64,000 nt of DNA from Thalassospira mesophila (GCF_002115755.1 NZ_JFKA01000012.1:62001-126000), one strand, 5' to 3'. Counted from the stretch's first letter, positions 26,753 through 38,805 are shown. Notes: generated by a model not told the origin, from the sequence alone. Translations and numbers: made by a program.

Positions 26753-27787
26753 ATGAACAAGCAGACACGCGAACGCAAACTGGACCTGCAGCACAAAATT
26801 TTTCGCACATTCGATGAATGCCATTTTCAAAAATCGGACATTTCACAAGAATCGTTATTTGTCCTGCAAATGAGCGAAGGATCAACCGTGTCGCTGCCTT
26901 TGCGGGCAGTCTGTCGCGAATTTGGAATTGACGAAGATTCCAACGATGGCGAACTGATCGGGCTGGTTGACAAGGCACTGGATTTTATCAATGTCCTGCG
27001 CCCCGGTGACGATTTGCCGTTAGAAGTTTTGACCGGTGAAGCATCCTGGGCGGTAGACAACAATCACCGCCAGATCGCCTATAACCGCGTCACCATGCAG
27101 CTTGTCACCTGGATGTCGGGCAGCGAAGAGCTGATCACGGACCCGGAAAAACTGCTGCAAATTGCCGAAGACCCCGGCACCAAACGCAAAATCAACGAAG
27201 CCTTTGACGAGGTTTCGGAGAAGCTGGGCATGGGCAAGGAAAACCGCGAAGAAGTGATCAATCTGGTGCATCAGGTCGCCGATGAACTGGCCTATATTGA
27301 AACCTTGCGCGAAAAATACCGTCTGGTGCAGATGGTAGACAGTAAATTGCAGGAATTGCGCCGGATATACGCCCATGAAAAAGGCGTATTGGAAACCGTT
27401 ACCCAGGTTATCCGCCTGATTGACGATGCCATGAAACGGTTTGAAACATCATTTGACGAAATTGACGCCAATACCGGTGAAATCATGTCGGTTCTGCGTA
27501 ACTTTACCACCCAGCGCCAATATATTCGCACCAAACGCGACGATTTGTTTCGTCGGCTGCGCGCGTGGGAACCCTTGTTTGAGCAATGGAGCGCCCTGAC
27601 CCCGGAACGCGACCCCGAGACGGTAAAACTGGTGCGCGAAACCTACCAGTTTCTGGCACCGCGTTTTATGAAGGTTAAGGAATGGCTGCTGATGACCAAG
27701 GTGCAGGATGGCATTGCCTCGGGCCAGCATTTCAAGGATGAAAAAGACCGCATGAATGCCCTGAAAGGCAAAATGATGCAGTGGTAA
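26753..27787 (+). CDS. Conserved-looking coiled-coil protein of unknown function
   Basis: A 344-aa, highly charged, cytoplasmic protein; ATG 26753 follows GGAG by 10 nt. It has no transmembrane segment or signal peptide. Residues 25-90 look like a compact N-terminal domain, then 170-300 are heptad-rich (ELAYIETLREKYRLVQMVDS, VTQVIRLIDDAMKRFETSFDE). The C-terminal third is Trp/Arg/Lys-rich (RAWEPLFEQWSAL, KVKEWLLMTK). I do not recognise a family. The good codon use and ribosome site leave little doubt that it is a real gene. It lies alone between a diguanylate cyclase and a convergent small gene. Confidence 0.85.
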   Translation: MNKQTRERKLDLQHKIFRTFDECHFQKSDISQESLFVLQMSEGSTVSLPLRAVCREFGIDEDSNDGELIGLVDKALDFINVLRPGDDLPLEVLTGEASWAVDNNHRQIAYNRVTMQLVTWMSGSEELITDPEKLLQIAEDPGTKRKINEAFDEVSEKLGMGKENREEVINLVHQVADELAYIETLREKYRLVQMVDSKLQELRRIYAHEKGVLETVTQVIRLIDDAMKRFETSFDEIDANTGEIMSVLRNFTTQRQYIRTKRDDLFRRLRAWEPLFEQWSALTPERDPETVKLVRETYQFLAPRFMKVKEWLLMTKVQDGIASGQHFKDEKDRMNALKGKMMQW

Positions 27788-27873
27788 TTGCTGCATCATG
27801 TCGTCATGCCTTCAAGCGCGTCTTTTTAAAACGCCCGCCCCGGCTATAACCGGATTTTCAAATTTTCAGGATC

Positions 27874-28191
27874 TCAGGATTTTGTGATTTTAAGCGCGAT
27901 ATGGCCATCGAGCACCGTCAGGGCCTTTTTCGCCGATGCGGGCATGGGTACGCGCAGCTCGATACAATAGGAAATTAATGACGCCGCCAGTTCAGCCCCC
28001 GACGAAGGGATGAATAACGAATGACCATCGTCGGGAACCAGTTCCAGTGTCACGACAATGTCGGGGCTGGTGCTGATGGTCAGCTTACCGATCTGGCCGG
28101 GCGGCAAGGGTTTGCCCGTTTTGCGACGATGCCCGGTAATGGCCCGGATGATTTCGACATTTTCAAAAATAATACAGCGCAATTCACGCAT
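27874..28191 (-). CDS. Small protein of unknown function
   Basis: A 105-aa soluble protein: a basic first third (RAITGHRRKTGKPLPPGQ), then strands (IGKLTISTSPDIVVTLELVPDDGHSL) and a helix (GAELAASLISYCIELRVPMP). GGAAAGAG lies 9 nt before ATG 28191. The pattern suggests a small alpha/beta domain. No family recognised. It is convergent with the coiled-coil gene, with 85 bp between stops. Confidence 0.65.
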   Translation of the reverse strand: MRELRCIIFENVEIIRAITGHRRKTGKPLPPGQIGKLTISTSPDIVVTLELVPDDGHSLFIPSSGAELAASLISYCIELRVPMPASAKKALTVLDGHIALKITKS

Positions 28192-28484
28192 ATGCTTTGC
28201 TCTTTCCGGGCTTTTGGATAACGGATGCGGCGTTTGCAGCCCTTATCGGCGGTAATGTTTTATCCCGGCACCGGGAAACCTGCCCTTGCCCACCCTTCGT
28301 GATGGCGGCGCAAGATGAAGCAGGCATAGCATCATCAAACGATGCAATTCCCGCATCGAAAAATCAACCAGCTGAAAAGCTTAAACTATTTCAACGTCCC
28401 GCCGATAGCTTAAACACCGCTATCCCGGCGACAATTTACCGCCAAACCTTTCGCATGTCCTGGAAAGAGCCCGCGAAGGCTGGC

Positions 28485-29129
28485 TTAGCTGGTGGCAAGC
28501 CAAATGCCGACGCCAATCATCAACGTTCCGGCGATCCGGTTTAAAATACGGACATTGCCGCTTTTTTCCAGAAAGTGCCGCAAAGATTTCCCCCCCGAGG
28601 CATACAGGATCAAACAGATCAGCTCCATCACCAGCAAAATTGCCACCAAAGCCGATAATTGCGGCATTACCGGCTGGCCAATATGAATAAAGGGCGGCAA
28701 CAGCGAAATCATAAAGGCCCAGCCCTTGGGGTTGGCAATGGCGGTCACAAAACCTTGGGTGGCAAGGGCCGCCGGGGTTGCGGTTTTGCCAGGTGCGATG
28801 CTGGCCGCGGCATCAAATGACAGGGCCATGCGCCCGCGCGACCGCCACATTTGCACCCCCAGATACGCCAGATACCCCCCGCCGACATATTTGAAAATGG
28901 CAAAAACCGCCGGATATTGCAGCATGATCGCCGCGACCCCGAGGGCCGAGGAAACAGCCACAATCGCCACCCCCATCAGTTCCCCGGCCATCATCCACAT
29001 CGTTTTGCGCACCCCGATGGTCATGCCCATGGTCAGGGCCAGGGTCATGCACAATCCGGGTGTGATCGACACAAAAAAGGCAGTCGGCACAAATGCTGCC
29101 AAAAGCGACAGTTCCATCTTTTTATCCAT
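28485..29129 (-). CDS. LysE/RhtB-family amino-acid exporter
   Basis: A 214-aa inner-membrane protein with six hydrophobic segments. The family start is FVPTAFFVSITPGLCMTLALTMG (ITPG motif), then GVRKTMWMMAGELMG, GGGYLAYLGVQMWRSRG, and FVTAIANPKGWAFMISLLPPF (NPK motif). It ends with a last helix (IAGTLMIGVGIWLATS). I place the start at ATG 29129; ATG 29117 is four codons later. The substrate is likely an amino acid or homoserine lactone, but sequence does not tell which. Isolated gene. Confidence 0.9.
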   Translation of the reverse strand: MDKKMELSLLAAFVPTAFFVSITPGLCMTLALTMGMTIGVRKTMWMMAGELMGVAIVAVSSALGVAAIMLQYPAVFAIFKYVGGGYLAYLGVQMWRSRGRMALSFDAAASIAPGKTATPAALATQGFVTAIANPKGWAFMISLLPPFIHIGQPVMPQLSALVAILLVMELICLILYASGGKSLRHFLEKSGNVRILNRIAGTLMIGVGIWLATS

Positions 29130-29578
29130 TTTAACAAAACACGCAGCCCCCCGCATATACCAACTCGCACCATTCGCCAATTGCCTGCATGACACAGCGC
29201 GATGAACTTTTTCACACTGCCCAAGACCAGCACGCACACGGCGCAAAAATACGTTATAACAATTATGTCGCGGCGGCGCTGGCCCATCGCCAAGCGTGTT
29301 AAACGGCCCCGCCAACGCCAAACCGGCCCGCTGAAATTGACGCGGGGAAACCGGTTTGCCCCGTGCCGAGCGTAGCCTTTTGGCAAAAACAGTTAAAAAA
29401 TACCCGATGCGGGTACAAAAATTACTTGACCTGCACGCCTATGACGTCAAGATTAGGGCTTCAAACCAACTGTGCTTTCACCTGATCGAAGACCGATGTT
29501 CGCAAATCAGACCATTCACATTAATCGCGCACAAGATGCCATGGCCGTTTCGGCTATTGCGGCATTTGGTCGTGCGAT

Positions 29579-29703
29579 TATGTCTGATGCGCTTCTCCTA
29601 TCGGGTCTTCCAGGTTGTGCCGCTCGCGGGTCGCTACGACTTACCCGCCCCTGAGCGTTCCACCCGAGGCCCCCGCAACCTGAAACAGGTATGTGCCGCC
29701 TCG
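29579..29703 (+). promoter_or_regulatory. Possible structured leader of leuA
   Basis: Within the 680-bp gap before leuA (29130-29810), a short frame at 29579-29653 encodes 24 aa with six Leu, three in a row (MSDALLLSGLPG...). Two hairpins follow: CGCTC/GAGCG with CGGGT/ACCCG (29621-29657), then CGAGGC/GCCTCG (29665-29703) enclosing ACCTG-AAA-CAGGT. This is the layout of a leucine attenuator, but the frame has no good ribosome site and I see no clear terminator T-run. The rest of the gap holds no convincing gene. Confidence 0.3.
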
Positions 29704-29810
29704 CAGCTCAGGGGAACCAGTCGCGCCGCACTTCAGGCCCGCATTGAATTTCCAAAAATCACCAGATTATTCAAGGGCGTTCAGGCCCGACCAAGACAGG
29801 AAACGAAGCC

Positions 29811-31361
29811 ATGGTAAGTTCAGACAACCGCGTCATCATTTTTGACACCACCTTGCGTGACGGTGAACAGTCTCCCGGCGCATCCATGTCACTCGATGAA
29901 AAACTGCGCGTTGCCCATGCACTGGCCGAACTGAAGGTCGATGTGATCGAGGCCGGTTTTGCCATTGCCTCGAACGGCGATTTCCGTTCGGTCAATGAAA
30001 TTGCCAAACAAATCAAAGGCCCGACCATTTGCTCGCTGGCGCGTGCCACCAAGGGCGATATCGAACGCGCAGGCGAAGCCCTGGTTCCGGCAGAAAACAA
30101 ACGTATTCATACCTTCATTTCCACAAGCCCGCTGCATATGAAATACAAATTGCAGATGGAACCGGAACGGGTGTTGGAAAAGGTCAGCGAAAGTGTCGCC
30201 TTTGCGCGGCGCTTTACCGATGATGTTGAATGGTCCGCCGAAGACGGGTCGCGCACCGAGCATGACTTTTTGTGTCGCTGCGTCGAAGCCGCGATTGATG
30301 CCGGCGCCACCACCATTAATATTCCCGACACGGTGGGTTACACCACGCCCGGCGAATATGCCGCCATCATGACAATGCTGTTTAACCGGGTGCCCAATAT
30401 CGACAAAGCGATCCTGTCGGTTCATTGCCACAATGATTTGGGGCTGGCGGTTGCAAACTCGCTGGCCGCGGTTCAGGCCGGTGCCCGCCAGATTGAATGC
30501 ACCATTAACGGTCTGGGCGAACGGGCTGGCAATGCCGCACTCGAAGAAATTCTGATGGCGCTGCAAACCCGCAACGACGTTATGCCCTATTCGACCGGGC
30601 TGGATTCGACCAAAATCATGAATGCGTCGCGCCTGGTATCGGCGGTATCGGGTTTTGTTGTGCAGCCCAACAAGGCCATTGTTGGTGCCAACGCCTTTGC
30701 CCATGAAAGCGGCATTCATCAGGACGGCTATTTGAAACACGCCGAAACCTATGAAATCATGAAACCTCAAAGCATCGGGCTGAACAAATCCAGCCTGGTG
30801 ATGGGCAAACATTCCGGCCGTCATGCCTTTAAGGAAAAGCTGAAAGAACTGGGCTTTGCCGAAATGGGCGACAACGCCATTCAGGATGCGTTTGACCGTT
30901 TCAAGGAACTGGCTGACAAGAAAAAAGAAGTTTATGACGACGACATCGTCGCCTTGGTCGATGACGGCCTGCGCGACAATGAACACATTAAATTTGTGTC
31001 GCTGGGCGTTATTTGCGGGTCAAAAGGCCCGCAGGTGGCCGAACTGGAACTGACGGTAAATGGCGAAACCAAAACCGCCAAAACCACTGGTGACGGGCCG
31101 ATTGATGCTACCTTTAACGCCATTCAGGAAATTTATCCGCATACTGAATGGCAGTTGAAACTGTATCAGGTTCACGCTGTAACCGAAGGCACCGATGCCC
31201 AGGCACAGGTTACCGTTAAACTGGAAGGTGATGGCCGCACCGTTATTGGCAATGCGTCTAGCACCGATACCGTGGTCGCGTCCTGCATGGCCTATGTCAC
31301 CGCCGTTAATAAACTGATCCTCAAAAGCCAGAAAACCGCACCCGACGCCATGGCGTCATAA
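29811..31361 (+). CDS. leuA: 2-isopropylmalate synthase
   Basis: First committed step of leucine synthesis: acetyl-CoA plus 2-oxoisovalerate to 2-isopropylmalate. It has 516 aa. Seen: the N-terminal signature TTLRDGEQSPGASM with the catalytic Arg/Asp, the metal-binding SVHCHNDLGLAVANS, the glycine-rich INGLGERAGNAALEE, HESGIHQDG, and the C-terminal allosteric domain (from about residue 380; ELELTVNGETKTA and ASSTDTVVASCMAYV). Full-length LeuA with leucine-inhibition domain. It stands alone, not with leuBCD. Confidence 0.97.
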   Translation: MVSSDNRVIIFDTTLRDGEQSPGASMSLDEKLRVAHALAELKVDVIEAGFAIASNGDFRSVNEIAKQIKGPTICSLARATKGDIERAGEALVPAENKRIHTFISTSPLHMKYKLQMEPERVLEKVSESVAFARRFTDDVEWSAEDGSRTEHDFLCRCVEAAIDAGATTINIPDTVGYTTPGEYAAIMTMLFNRVPNIDKAILSVHCHNDLGLAVANSLAAVQAGARQIECTINGLGERAGNAALEEILMALQTRNDVMPYSTGLDSTKIMNASRLVSAVSGFVVQPNKAIVGANAFAHESGIHQDGYLKHAETYEIMKPQSIGLNKSSLVMGKHSGRHAFKEKLKELGFAEMGDNAIQDAFDRFKELADKKKEVYDDDIVALVDDGLRDNEHIKFVSLGVICGSKGPQVAELELTVNGETKTAKTTGDGPIDATFNAIQEIYPHTEWQLKLYQVHAVTEGTDAQAQVTVKLEGDGRTVIGNASSTDTVVASCMAYVTAVNKLILKSQKTAPDAMAS

Positions 31362-31399
31362 GCAAAAACACACAGCATTACCAAATCTTGTGCGATCAG

Positions 31400-31426
31400 G
31401 GGGAGCCAGCGGGCTCTCCCTTTTTC
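31400..31426 (+). terminator. leuA terminator
   Basis: GGG-GAGCC (31400-31407) pairs with GGCTC-T-CCC (31412-31420) with one bulge, followed by TTTTT. Confidence 0.8.
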
Positions 31427-31429
31427 GTT

Positions 31430-33527
<2,098 letters not shown>

Positions 33528-33646
33528 GGTTTGTGTGAGAAAATCATCGCCGGGCCGCATCCTTACTGGACGCGACTCGGCGTTTTTATTACTATTGTTC
33601 GTGACAAAGATTTTTTCGACGACACGCGGCGAATACGGGGAACAGA

Positions 33647-34657
33647 GTGGCTCAGCACGGTGGCCCACAACAACGCATTTTTTCGCCGATCCGTACGGCG
33701 CTTCATCGTTTTGCGTTCATTTTACTGATTGTTTCGTGTTTCGCCCTGATGTTGCTGGGCAAAGCCGACACAGTTTTGATTGAGCGCATTCGCGGAGCAG
33801 CTGTTGATCTGGTTTCACCCTTCATGAACCTGGCCTCGCGCCCGGCAGCCAGCATTGACGACGTTACCAACCGGATCGAAAGTTTTGCCAGCCTTTACGA
33901 AGAAAACCTCCGCCTGCACGAGGAAAATCGTGAATTGCTGGCATGGCAGCAAGTCGCCCGTAATCTGACCTATGAAAACAGCCGGTTGCGCGAATTAAGC
34001 CACTATGCCAACCCGCCATCCCAGCACGAAGTCAGTGCCCGCGTGATTGCCGATATGGGCGGTGCCTTTGCGCACAGCATGATGATCAGTGCCGGGACCC
34101 GTGATGGTGTGCTTAAAGGTCAGGCTGTGTTATCGGATGAAGGGCTGATTGGCCGTGTCGCCGATGCCGGATATCAGGCATCACGCGTTTTGCTGATTAC
34201 CGACATAAATTCCCGCATCCCGGTCATGATTGAAAGCAGTCGCGACCGTGCGTTTTTGTCGGGCGATAATACCGACCGACCGCTTCTGACATTTTTAACC
34301 GCCGATGCCACCGTCGCCCCGGGCGACCGGGTTTTGACATCTGGCCACGGCGGCGCATTTCCGCCAGGTATTCCGGTCGGGGTTGTGTCGTCGGTTTCGG
34401 AAAACGCCGTTCGCGTTGCGCCGCTGTTTCGCCGCCATCAGGTGGAATATTTGCGGGTTGTCAATTACGGGCTGGCGGGCATCCTCAAAGACCCGGACGC
34501 CCTGCATAACATGCCCCATCTTGATCAGGGCAACGCGACCAGCGACAATAATTTGCCCACCGGCGTCGGGGTTGGCCCCGTCCCGGCCGAACCAGACATG
34601 GCCGAACCGCCCACCTTCAGTTCTTCGCCCGCCGCCACGCCGGACGCCCGACCGTGA
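33647..34657 (+). CDS. mreC: Rod-shape-determining protein MreC
   Basis: Bitopic membrane protein whose periplasmic part links MreB with PBP2/RodA. It has 336 aa, GTG start. It has one transmembrane helix (FAFILLIVSCFALMLLG, residues about 22-40), a coiled coil (LYEENLRLHEENRELLAWQQ), then the beta-barrel domains (VIADMGGAFAHSMMISAGTRDGV; GLIGRV; ITDINSRIPVMIE; GDRVLTSGHGGAFPPGIPVG). A disordered Pro/Ala-rich tail of about 50 residues follows, common in alphaproteobacteria. The stop overlaps the mreD start. Confidence 0.96.
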   Translation: MAQHGGPQQRIFSPIRTALHRFAFILLIVSCFALMLLGKADTVLIERIRGAAVDLVSPFMNLASRPAASIDDVTNRIESFASLYEENLRLHEENRELLAWQQVARNLTYENSRLRELSHYANPPSQHEVSARVIADMGGAFAHSMMISAGTRDGVLKGQAVLSDEGLIGRVADAGYQASRVLLITDINSRIPVMIESSRDRAFLSGDNTDRPLLTFLTADATVAPGDRVLTSGHGGAFPPGIPVGVVSSVSENAVRVAPLFRRHQVEYLRVVNYGLAGILKDPDALHNMPHLDQGNATSDNNLPTGVGVGPVPAEPDMAEPPTFSSSPAATPDARP

Positions 34658-35169
34658 AACCTGGCGTATGGCAACGGCTTGACGTCATCGCACGATCGAC
34701 GGTTCCAGCGTTTAGCGTTTTTGTTTTGCTGCTGATTGGTCTTTTGCCCTACAGCATTCCCAAGCTGGCCGATGTCACCCCGGCATTAACCTTGATGGCG
34801 GTGTTTTACTGGTCGGTTAATCGCCCTGATCTGATGACCGGTCTGGCGGCCTTTATGCTGGGGCTGATACAGGACTTGCTCACCGGCCTGCCGCTGGGTG
34901 TCAGTTCGCTGGTGTTCTTGCTGGTGCAGGCCGCCAGCGCCAATCAGGGCCGTTTTTTTCATAACAAGGCCTTCACGGTGATGTGGTGGGGCTTTGCCAT
35001 TGTTTCGGGTCCGGCATTTTTGCTTCAATGGCTTTTTAGCTCGGCGCTGACAGGTGCCCTGTTGCCATTTGAACCGCTGGTGATTAGTTATCTGATCACA
35101 GCTGCAGTCTTTCCGCTGGTGGCGTGGTTGCTGGTGCGCCTTCAAAACAGTCTGCTACGTAACCTTTAG
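34654..35169 (+). CDS. mreD: Rod-shape-determining protein MreD
   Basis: A 171-aa integral membrane protein with five to six hydrophobic helices. Seen: LLPYSIPKLADVTPALTLMAVFYWSVNRPDLM and GLIQDLLTGLPLGVSSLVFLL, the conserved MreD region. GTG start overlaps the mreC stop as GTGA, so it is translationally coupled. It completes the MreCD membrane complex. Confidence 0.95.
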   Translation: MKPGVWQRLDVIARSTVPAFSVFVLLLIGLLPYSIPKLADVTPALTLMAVFYWSVNRPDLMTGLAAFMLGLIQDLLTGLPLGVSSLVFLLVQAASANQGRFFHNKAFTVMWWGFAIVSGPAFLLQWLFSSALTGALLPFEPLVISYLITAAVFPLVAWLLVRLQNSLLRNL

Positions 35170-35469
35170 GCCGTTCAGGGCCGGGCGCATGCCCGCCTGT
35201 CGCCGGGATCATTCCCCGAACAGAGCCACCATAAAGGCCGTAACAGGGAAAAGGGACAGGCAAGGCACAACGCGGCAAAAGACCCCGCTATCGTGGCATG
35301 CGCGCAACGGCGCGTATCGCCACACAAACCGACAAAAAAGATAACCGCGAAAAAGCCGGCCCATTGCGGACAAGACGGTTTCCATCGCGCATTGCTAACG
35401 ATAAAATGAAATCCCTTCCACGCCACCGGTTCCGACCGATGGCAGCCCAATACGGACATTGACCAACCG
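35170..35469. other. Spacer between mreD and mrdA
   Basis: 300 bp without a gene. It is unusual inside this otherwise tight operon. It starts with GC-rich inverted-repeat-like sequence (GGGCGCATGCCC near 35180) and may hold a processing site or an internal promoter for mrdA; neither can be proven by eye. Confidence 0.45.
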
Positions 35470-37377
35470 ATGTGGCACCGAGATTCAGACAGATACCGCA
35501 TGTTTACCCGCCGCGCCATCATGCTGGGCGCCGGTCAGGGCGTGTTGCTGACCGGACTGGCTGCGCGGATGTATTATCTGCAGGTTATGGAACGTGACCG
35601 CTATTCGACACTGGCAGATGAAAACCGCATTTCACATCGTTTGTTGCCGCCGCCACGCGGCATCGTCACCGACCGTTTCGGCGCACCACTGGCTGTTAAC
35701 AAGCAGAATTACCATATTCTGATCGTGCGCGAACAAAGCCCCGATGTGCGTAAAACCCTGACCATCCTGTCGCAAATTATCGAAATTGATGACGAAACCA
35801 TCGACCGGGTGGAAAATGATGTCAAACGCCGCCGGTCCTTTGTGCCCGTTACCGTGCGTGACAATCTGACATGGGATGAAGTCGCGCATGTCGGCGTCAA
35901 CGCGCCCGACTTGCCGGGCATTATCATTGATGCGGGCCGGTCGCGCGATTATCCCGAAGGGCCACATCTGGCCCATACACTGGGCTATGTTGCCGCCGTT
36001 TCCGAAAAGGAACTGACCGGTGATCCGCTTTTGGAATTACCGGGGTTTCGTGTTGGCAAAAGCGGCATTGAAAAAATATACGACATGTCCCTGCGCGGTC
36101 GTGCCGGCACCAGCCAGGTAGAAGTCAATGCGCTGGGCCGGGTTATTCGCGAACTGGACCGCGAAGAAGGCCAAAGCGGCGAAACCGTGGTTCTGACCCT
36201 CGACATTGAACTGCAACGCTATACCAATCAGCGCCTTTCCGATTATGAAAGTGCCGCAGCGGTGGTGATGGATGTTTACAATGGCGATGTATTGTCAATG
36301 TCCTCGCATCCGACCTATGACCCCAACAGTTTTACCAACGGCATTTCCCATAAATTATGGGACAGCCTGATTAATAACGAATATTCACCGCTATCGAACA
36401 AGGCCATCAACGGGTCTTATTCCCCCGGCTCCACCTTTAAAACCTGCGTGGCACTGGCCGCCCTTGAGGCCGGGGTAATTACACCCGAACAGCGGTTCTT
36501 TTGCCCGGGGCATCTGGATTTGGGAAATTCGCGGTTTCACTGCTGGAAACGCGGCGGGCATGGCTGGGTCAATATGCATGACTCGATGAAACATTCCTGC
36601 GATGTCTATTATTACGAGGTTTCGCAAAAACTGGGCATCGACAAAATTGCCGCCATGGCCCGTCGTTTGGGGCTGGGCGATGTAACCGGGGTGGATTTAC
36701 CTTCCGAGCGCAGCGGCCTGATCCCGACCCGCGAATGGAAGGAAACCAACCTTGGCAAACGCTGGCAGGGCGGCGAAACCCTTATTTGTTCTATCGGTCA
36801 GGGCTATGTGCTGACCACACCATTGCAACTGGCAACCATGGCCGCACGTCTGGCATCGGGCAAGGCGGTAAAGCCGCATCTGACACGCGATCGTGTCGCC
36901 CCGGATGACGTTGCCGCCCGCACCGATGATGATTTCCCCGATCTGGGGGTGGCGCGCGCCCATCTGGCACATATTCATGATGGCATGAACGGGGTGACCA
37001 ACGAGGTCCGCGGGACGGCATACCGGTCGCGCATCAAAATAAAAGGTCTGGAAATGGCGGGTAAAACCGGCACCAGCCAGGTGCGGCGTATTTCCATGCA
37101 TGAACGCCAGACCGGCATTATCGGCAACGATGATTTGCCGTGGAAATACCGCGACCATGCCTTGTTCATTGCCTTTGCCCCGGTCGACAACCCGCGCTAT
37201 GCCTGTGCTGTGGTGGTGGAACATGGCGGATCGGGCTCTGGCGTGGCCGCCCCCATTGCGCGCGACCTTTTAACCAAGGCCCAGGAACTTAAATCCAGCC
37301 GGCCCGGGGTTTCGGCCGTCAACATTCAGTCGGCCTCGCAAATCTTGCGCACGACAACGAAAAAACAGGAAAGCTAA
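35470..37377 (+). CDS. mrdA: Penicillin-binding protein 2 (elongasome transpeptidase)
   Basis: Monofunctional class B PBP that cross-links peptidoglycan during elongation, partner of RodA. It has 635 aa. An N-terminal anchor helix (AIMLGAGQGVLLTGLAARMYYL) is followed by the dimerisation domain start RGIVTDRFGAPLAVN. Active-site motifs: SPGSTFK (SxxK serine), HSCDVYYYE (SxN position, here SCD as in other PBP2s) and MAGKTGTSQV (KTG). The start MWHRDSDRYRMFTRRA matches other alphaproteobacterial MrdA. The stop TAA directly abuts the mrdB ATG. Confidence 0.97.
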   Translation: MWHRDSDRYRMFTRRAIMLGAGQGVLLTGLAARMYYLQVMERDRYSTLADENRISHRLLPPPRGIVTDRFGAPLAVNKQNYHILIVREQSPDVRKTLTILSQIIEIDDETIDRVENDVKRRRSFVPVTVRDNLTWDEVAHVGVNAPDLPGIIIDAGRSRDYPEGPHLAHTLGYVAAVSEKELTGDPLLELPGFRVGKSGIEKIYDMSLRGRAGTSQVEVNALGRVIRELDREEGQSGETVVLTLDIELQRYTNQRLSDYESAAAVVMDVYNGDVLSMSSHPTYDPNSFTNGISHKLWDSLINNEYSPLSNKAINGSYSPGSTFKTCVALAALEAGVITPEQRFFCPGHLDLGNSRFHCWKRGGHGWVNMHDSMKHSCDVYYYEVSQKLGIDKIAAMARRLGLGDVTGVDLPSERSGLIPTREWKETNLGKRWQGGETLICSIGQGYVLTTPLQLATMAARLASGKAVKPHLTRDRVAPDDVAARTDDDFPDLGVARAHLAHIHDGMNGVTNEVRGTAYRSRIKIKGLEMAGKTGTSQVRRISMHERQTGIIGNDDLPWKYRDHALFIAFAPVDNPRYACAVVVEHGGSGSGVAAPIARDLLTKAQELKSSRPGVSAVNIQSASQILRTTTKKQES

Positions 37378-38538
37378 ATGGCAGCCCGCTATCGCATCGG
37401 CCAGGACCCCGATTATGTGCCGCTGGGGCGTCGTTTATTATTAATGAACTGGACGCTGGTGCTTTTGCTGTCGATCTTGTCGGGCATTGGCTTTGCCATG
37501 TTGTATTCTGCTGCCAACGGGTCGCTGCAGCCGTGGGCGGAACGGCAAATGATGCGCTTTGCCGCGGGCATGGTCCTTATGATCCTGATTGCCCTTACCG
37601 ACATCCGCATCTGGCTGCGCATGTCCTATGCGGCCTATGTCATCTCGCTGATTTTGCTGATCGCGGTGGAAATCAAGGGTGATATCGGCATGGGCGCGCA
37701 ACGCTGGATCAATCTTGGCTTTTTTCAGCTCCAACCCTCCGAATTAATGAAAATCTCGCTGGTATTATCGCTGGCGCGCTATTTTCACGGCCTGACAATC
37801 GAGGAAACCGGGCGCATTCCCTTGCTTATTCCGCCCCTTTTGATGGTGATGGCACCCGCCGCACTGGTTTTGCGCCAGCCTGACCTTGGCACGGCCTTGC
37901 TGCTTGTCGCCGGGGGCGGGGTGATATTCTGGCTGTCGGGGGTTCGGATGTGGAAATTCGGCCTGGTGCTGGGGGGCTGTCTGGCGGCGATACCGGTCGG
38001 CTGGCAATTCCTGCGTGATTACCAGAAGAACCGTGTTCTGATCTTCCTGAACCCGGAAAACGACCCTCTGGGCGCCGGGTATCATATTACCCAGTCTAAA
38101 ATTGCGCTGGGCTCGGGCGGGCTGTTTGGCAAGGGCTTTATGCTGGGCTCGCAAAGCCACCTTAACTTCCTGCCCGAAAAACAAACCGACTTCATTTTCA
38201 CCATGCTCGGCGAAGAATTTGGGCTGGTCGGTGGCATTGCACTCCTGCTGCTTTACACGCTGGTGATTGTATATGGCTATGTCATCGCTCTGCGCTGTGC
38301 GAACCAGTTTGGCCGCCTTGTTGCCATCGGGGTGACCACCACCTTCTTTTTGTATGTGTTTATTAACATTGCCATGGTGATGGGCCTGATCCCGGTTGTG
38401 GGCGTGCCTTTGCCGCTGGTGTCTTATGGTGGCACGGTGATGATGACCATTCTGGTCAGCTTTGGCCTGCTGATGAGCATCAGCATCCACCGCGATGTTC
38501 GCATCTCGCGGCAGGGAAATGATGACGGGCGCCATTAA
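37378..38538 (+). CDS. mrdB: Rod-shape glycosyltransferase RodA
   Basis: SEDS-family peptidoglycan polymerase. It has 386 aa and ten hydrophobic helices. Seen: LNWTLVLLLSILSGIGFAMLYSA, QRWINLGFFQLQPSELMK, RQPDLGTALLLV, the catalytic-region loop YHITQSKIALGSGGLFGKGF, FLPEKQTDFIFTMLGEEFG, and GVPLPLVSYGGT near the end. All are highly conserved in RodA. ATG follows the mrdA stop without a gap (TAAATG). Confidence 0.97.
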   Translation: MAARYRIGQDPDYVPLGRRLLLMNWTLVLLLSILSGIGFAMLYSAANGSLQPWAERQMMRFAAGMVLMILIALTDIRIWLRMSYAAYVISLILLIAVEIKGDIGMGAQRWINLGFFQLQPSELMKISLVLSLARYFHGLTIEETGRIPLLIPPLLMVMAPAALVLRQPDLGTALLLVAGGGVIFWLSGVRMWKFGLVLGGCLAAIPVGWQFLRDYQKNRVLIFLNPENDPLGAGYHITQSKIALGSGGLFGKGFMLGSQSHLNFLPEKQTDFIFTMLGEEFGLVGGIALLLLYTLVIVYGYVIALRCANQFGRLVAIGVTTTFFLYVFINIAMVMGLIPVVGVPLPLVSYGGTVMMTILVSFGLLMSISIHRDVRISRQGNDDGRH

Positions 38539-38656
38539 CAAAACCGTAAAAAATGGCATTGCGGCCAATTTAATCTGGACAAGCCCACTACGACAACGCT
38601 ATAACCCGCTCCGCACTTGAACAATACACGTACCATCAAGTGTGCCATCTTATGAT

Positions 38657-38732
<76 letters not shown>

Positions 38733-38742
38733 AGAATTCAAA

Positions 38743-38776
38743 GGCTTGGGCTTCATTGCCCAGGCCTTTTTCTTTT
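38743..38776 (+). terminator. tRNA-Lys terminator
   Basis: GGCTTGGGC (38743-38751) pairs with GCCCAGGCC (38758-38766), then TTTTTCTTTT. Confidence 0.92.
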
Positions 38777-38805
38777 GTGGTGCCACTGTCGCCCGTAATA
38801 CCAAA

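Noticed and set aside
29356..29817. 153-codon plus-strand frame ending just inside the leuA start
   Set aside because: Arg/Pro/Leu-rich with no recognisable domain or ribosome site. More likely non-coding leader.
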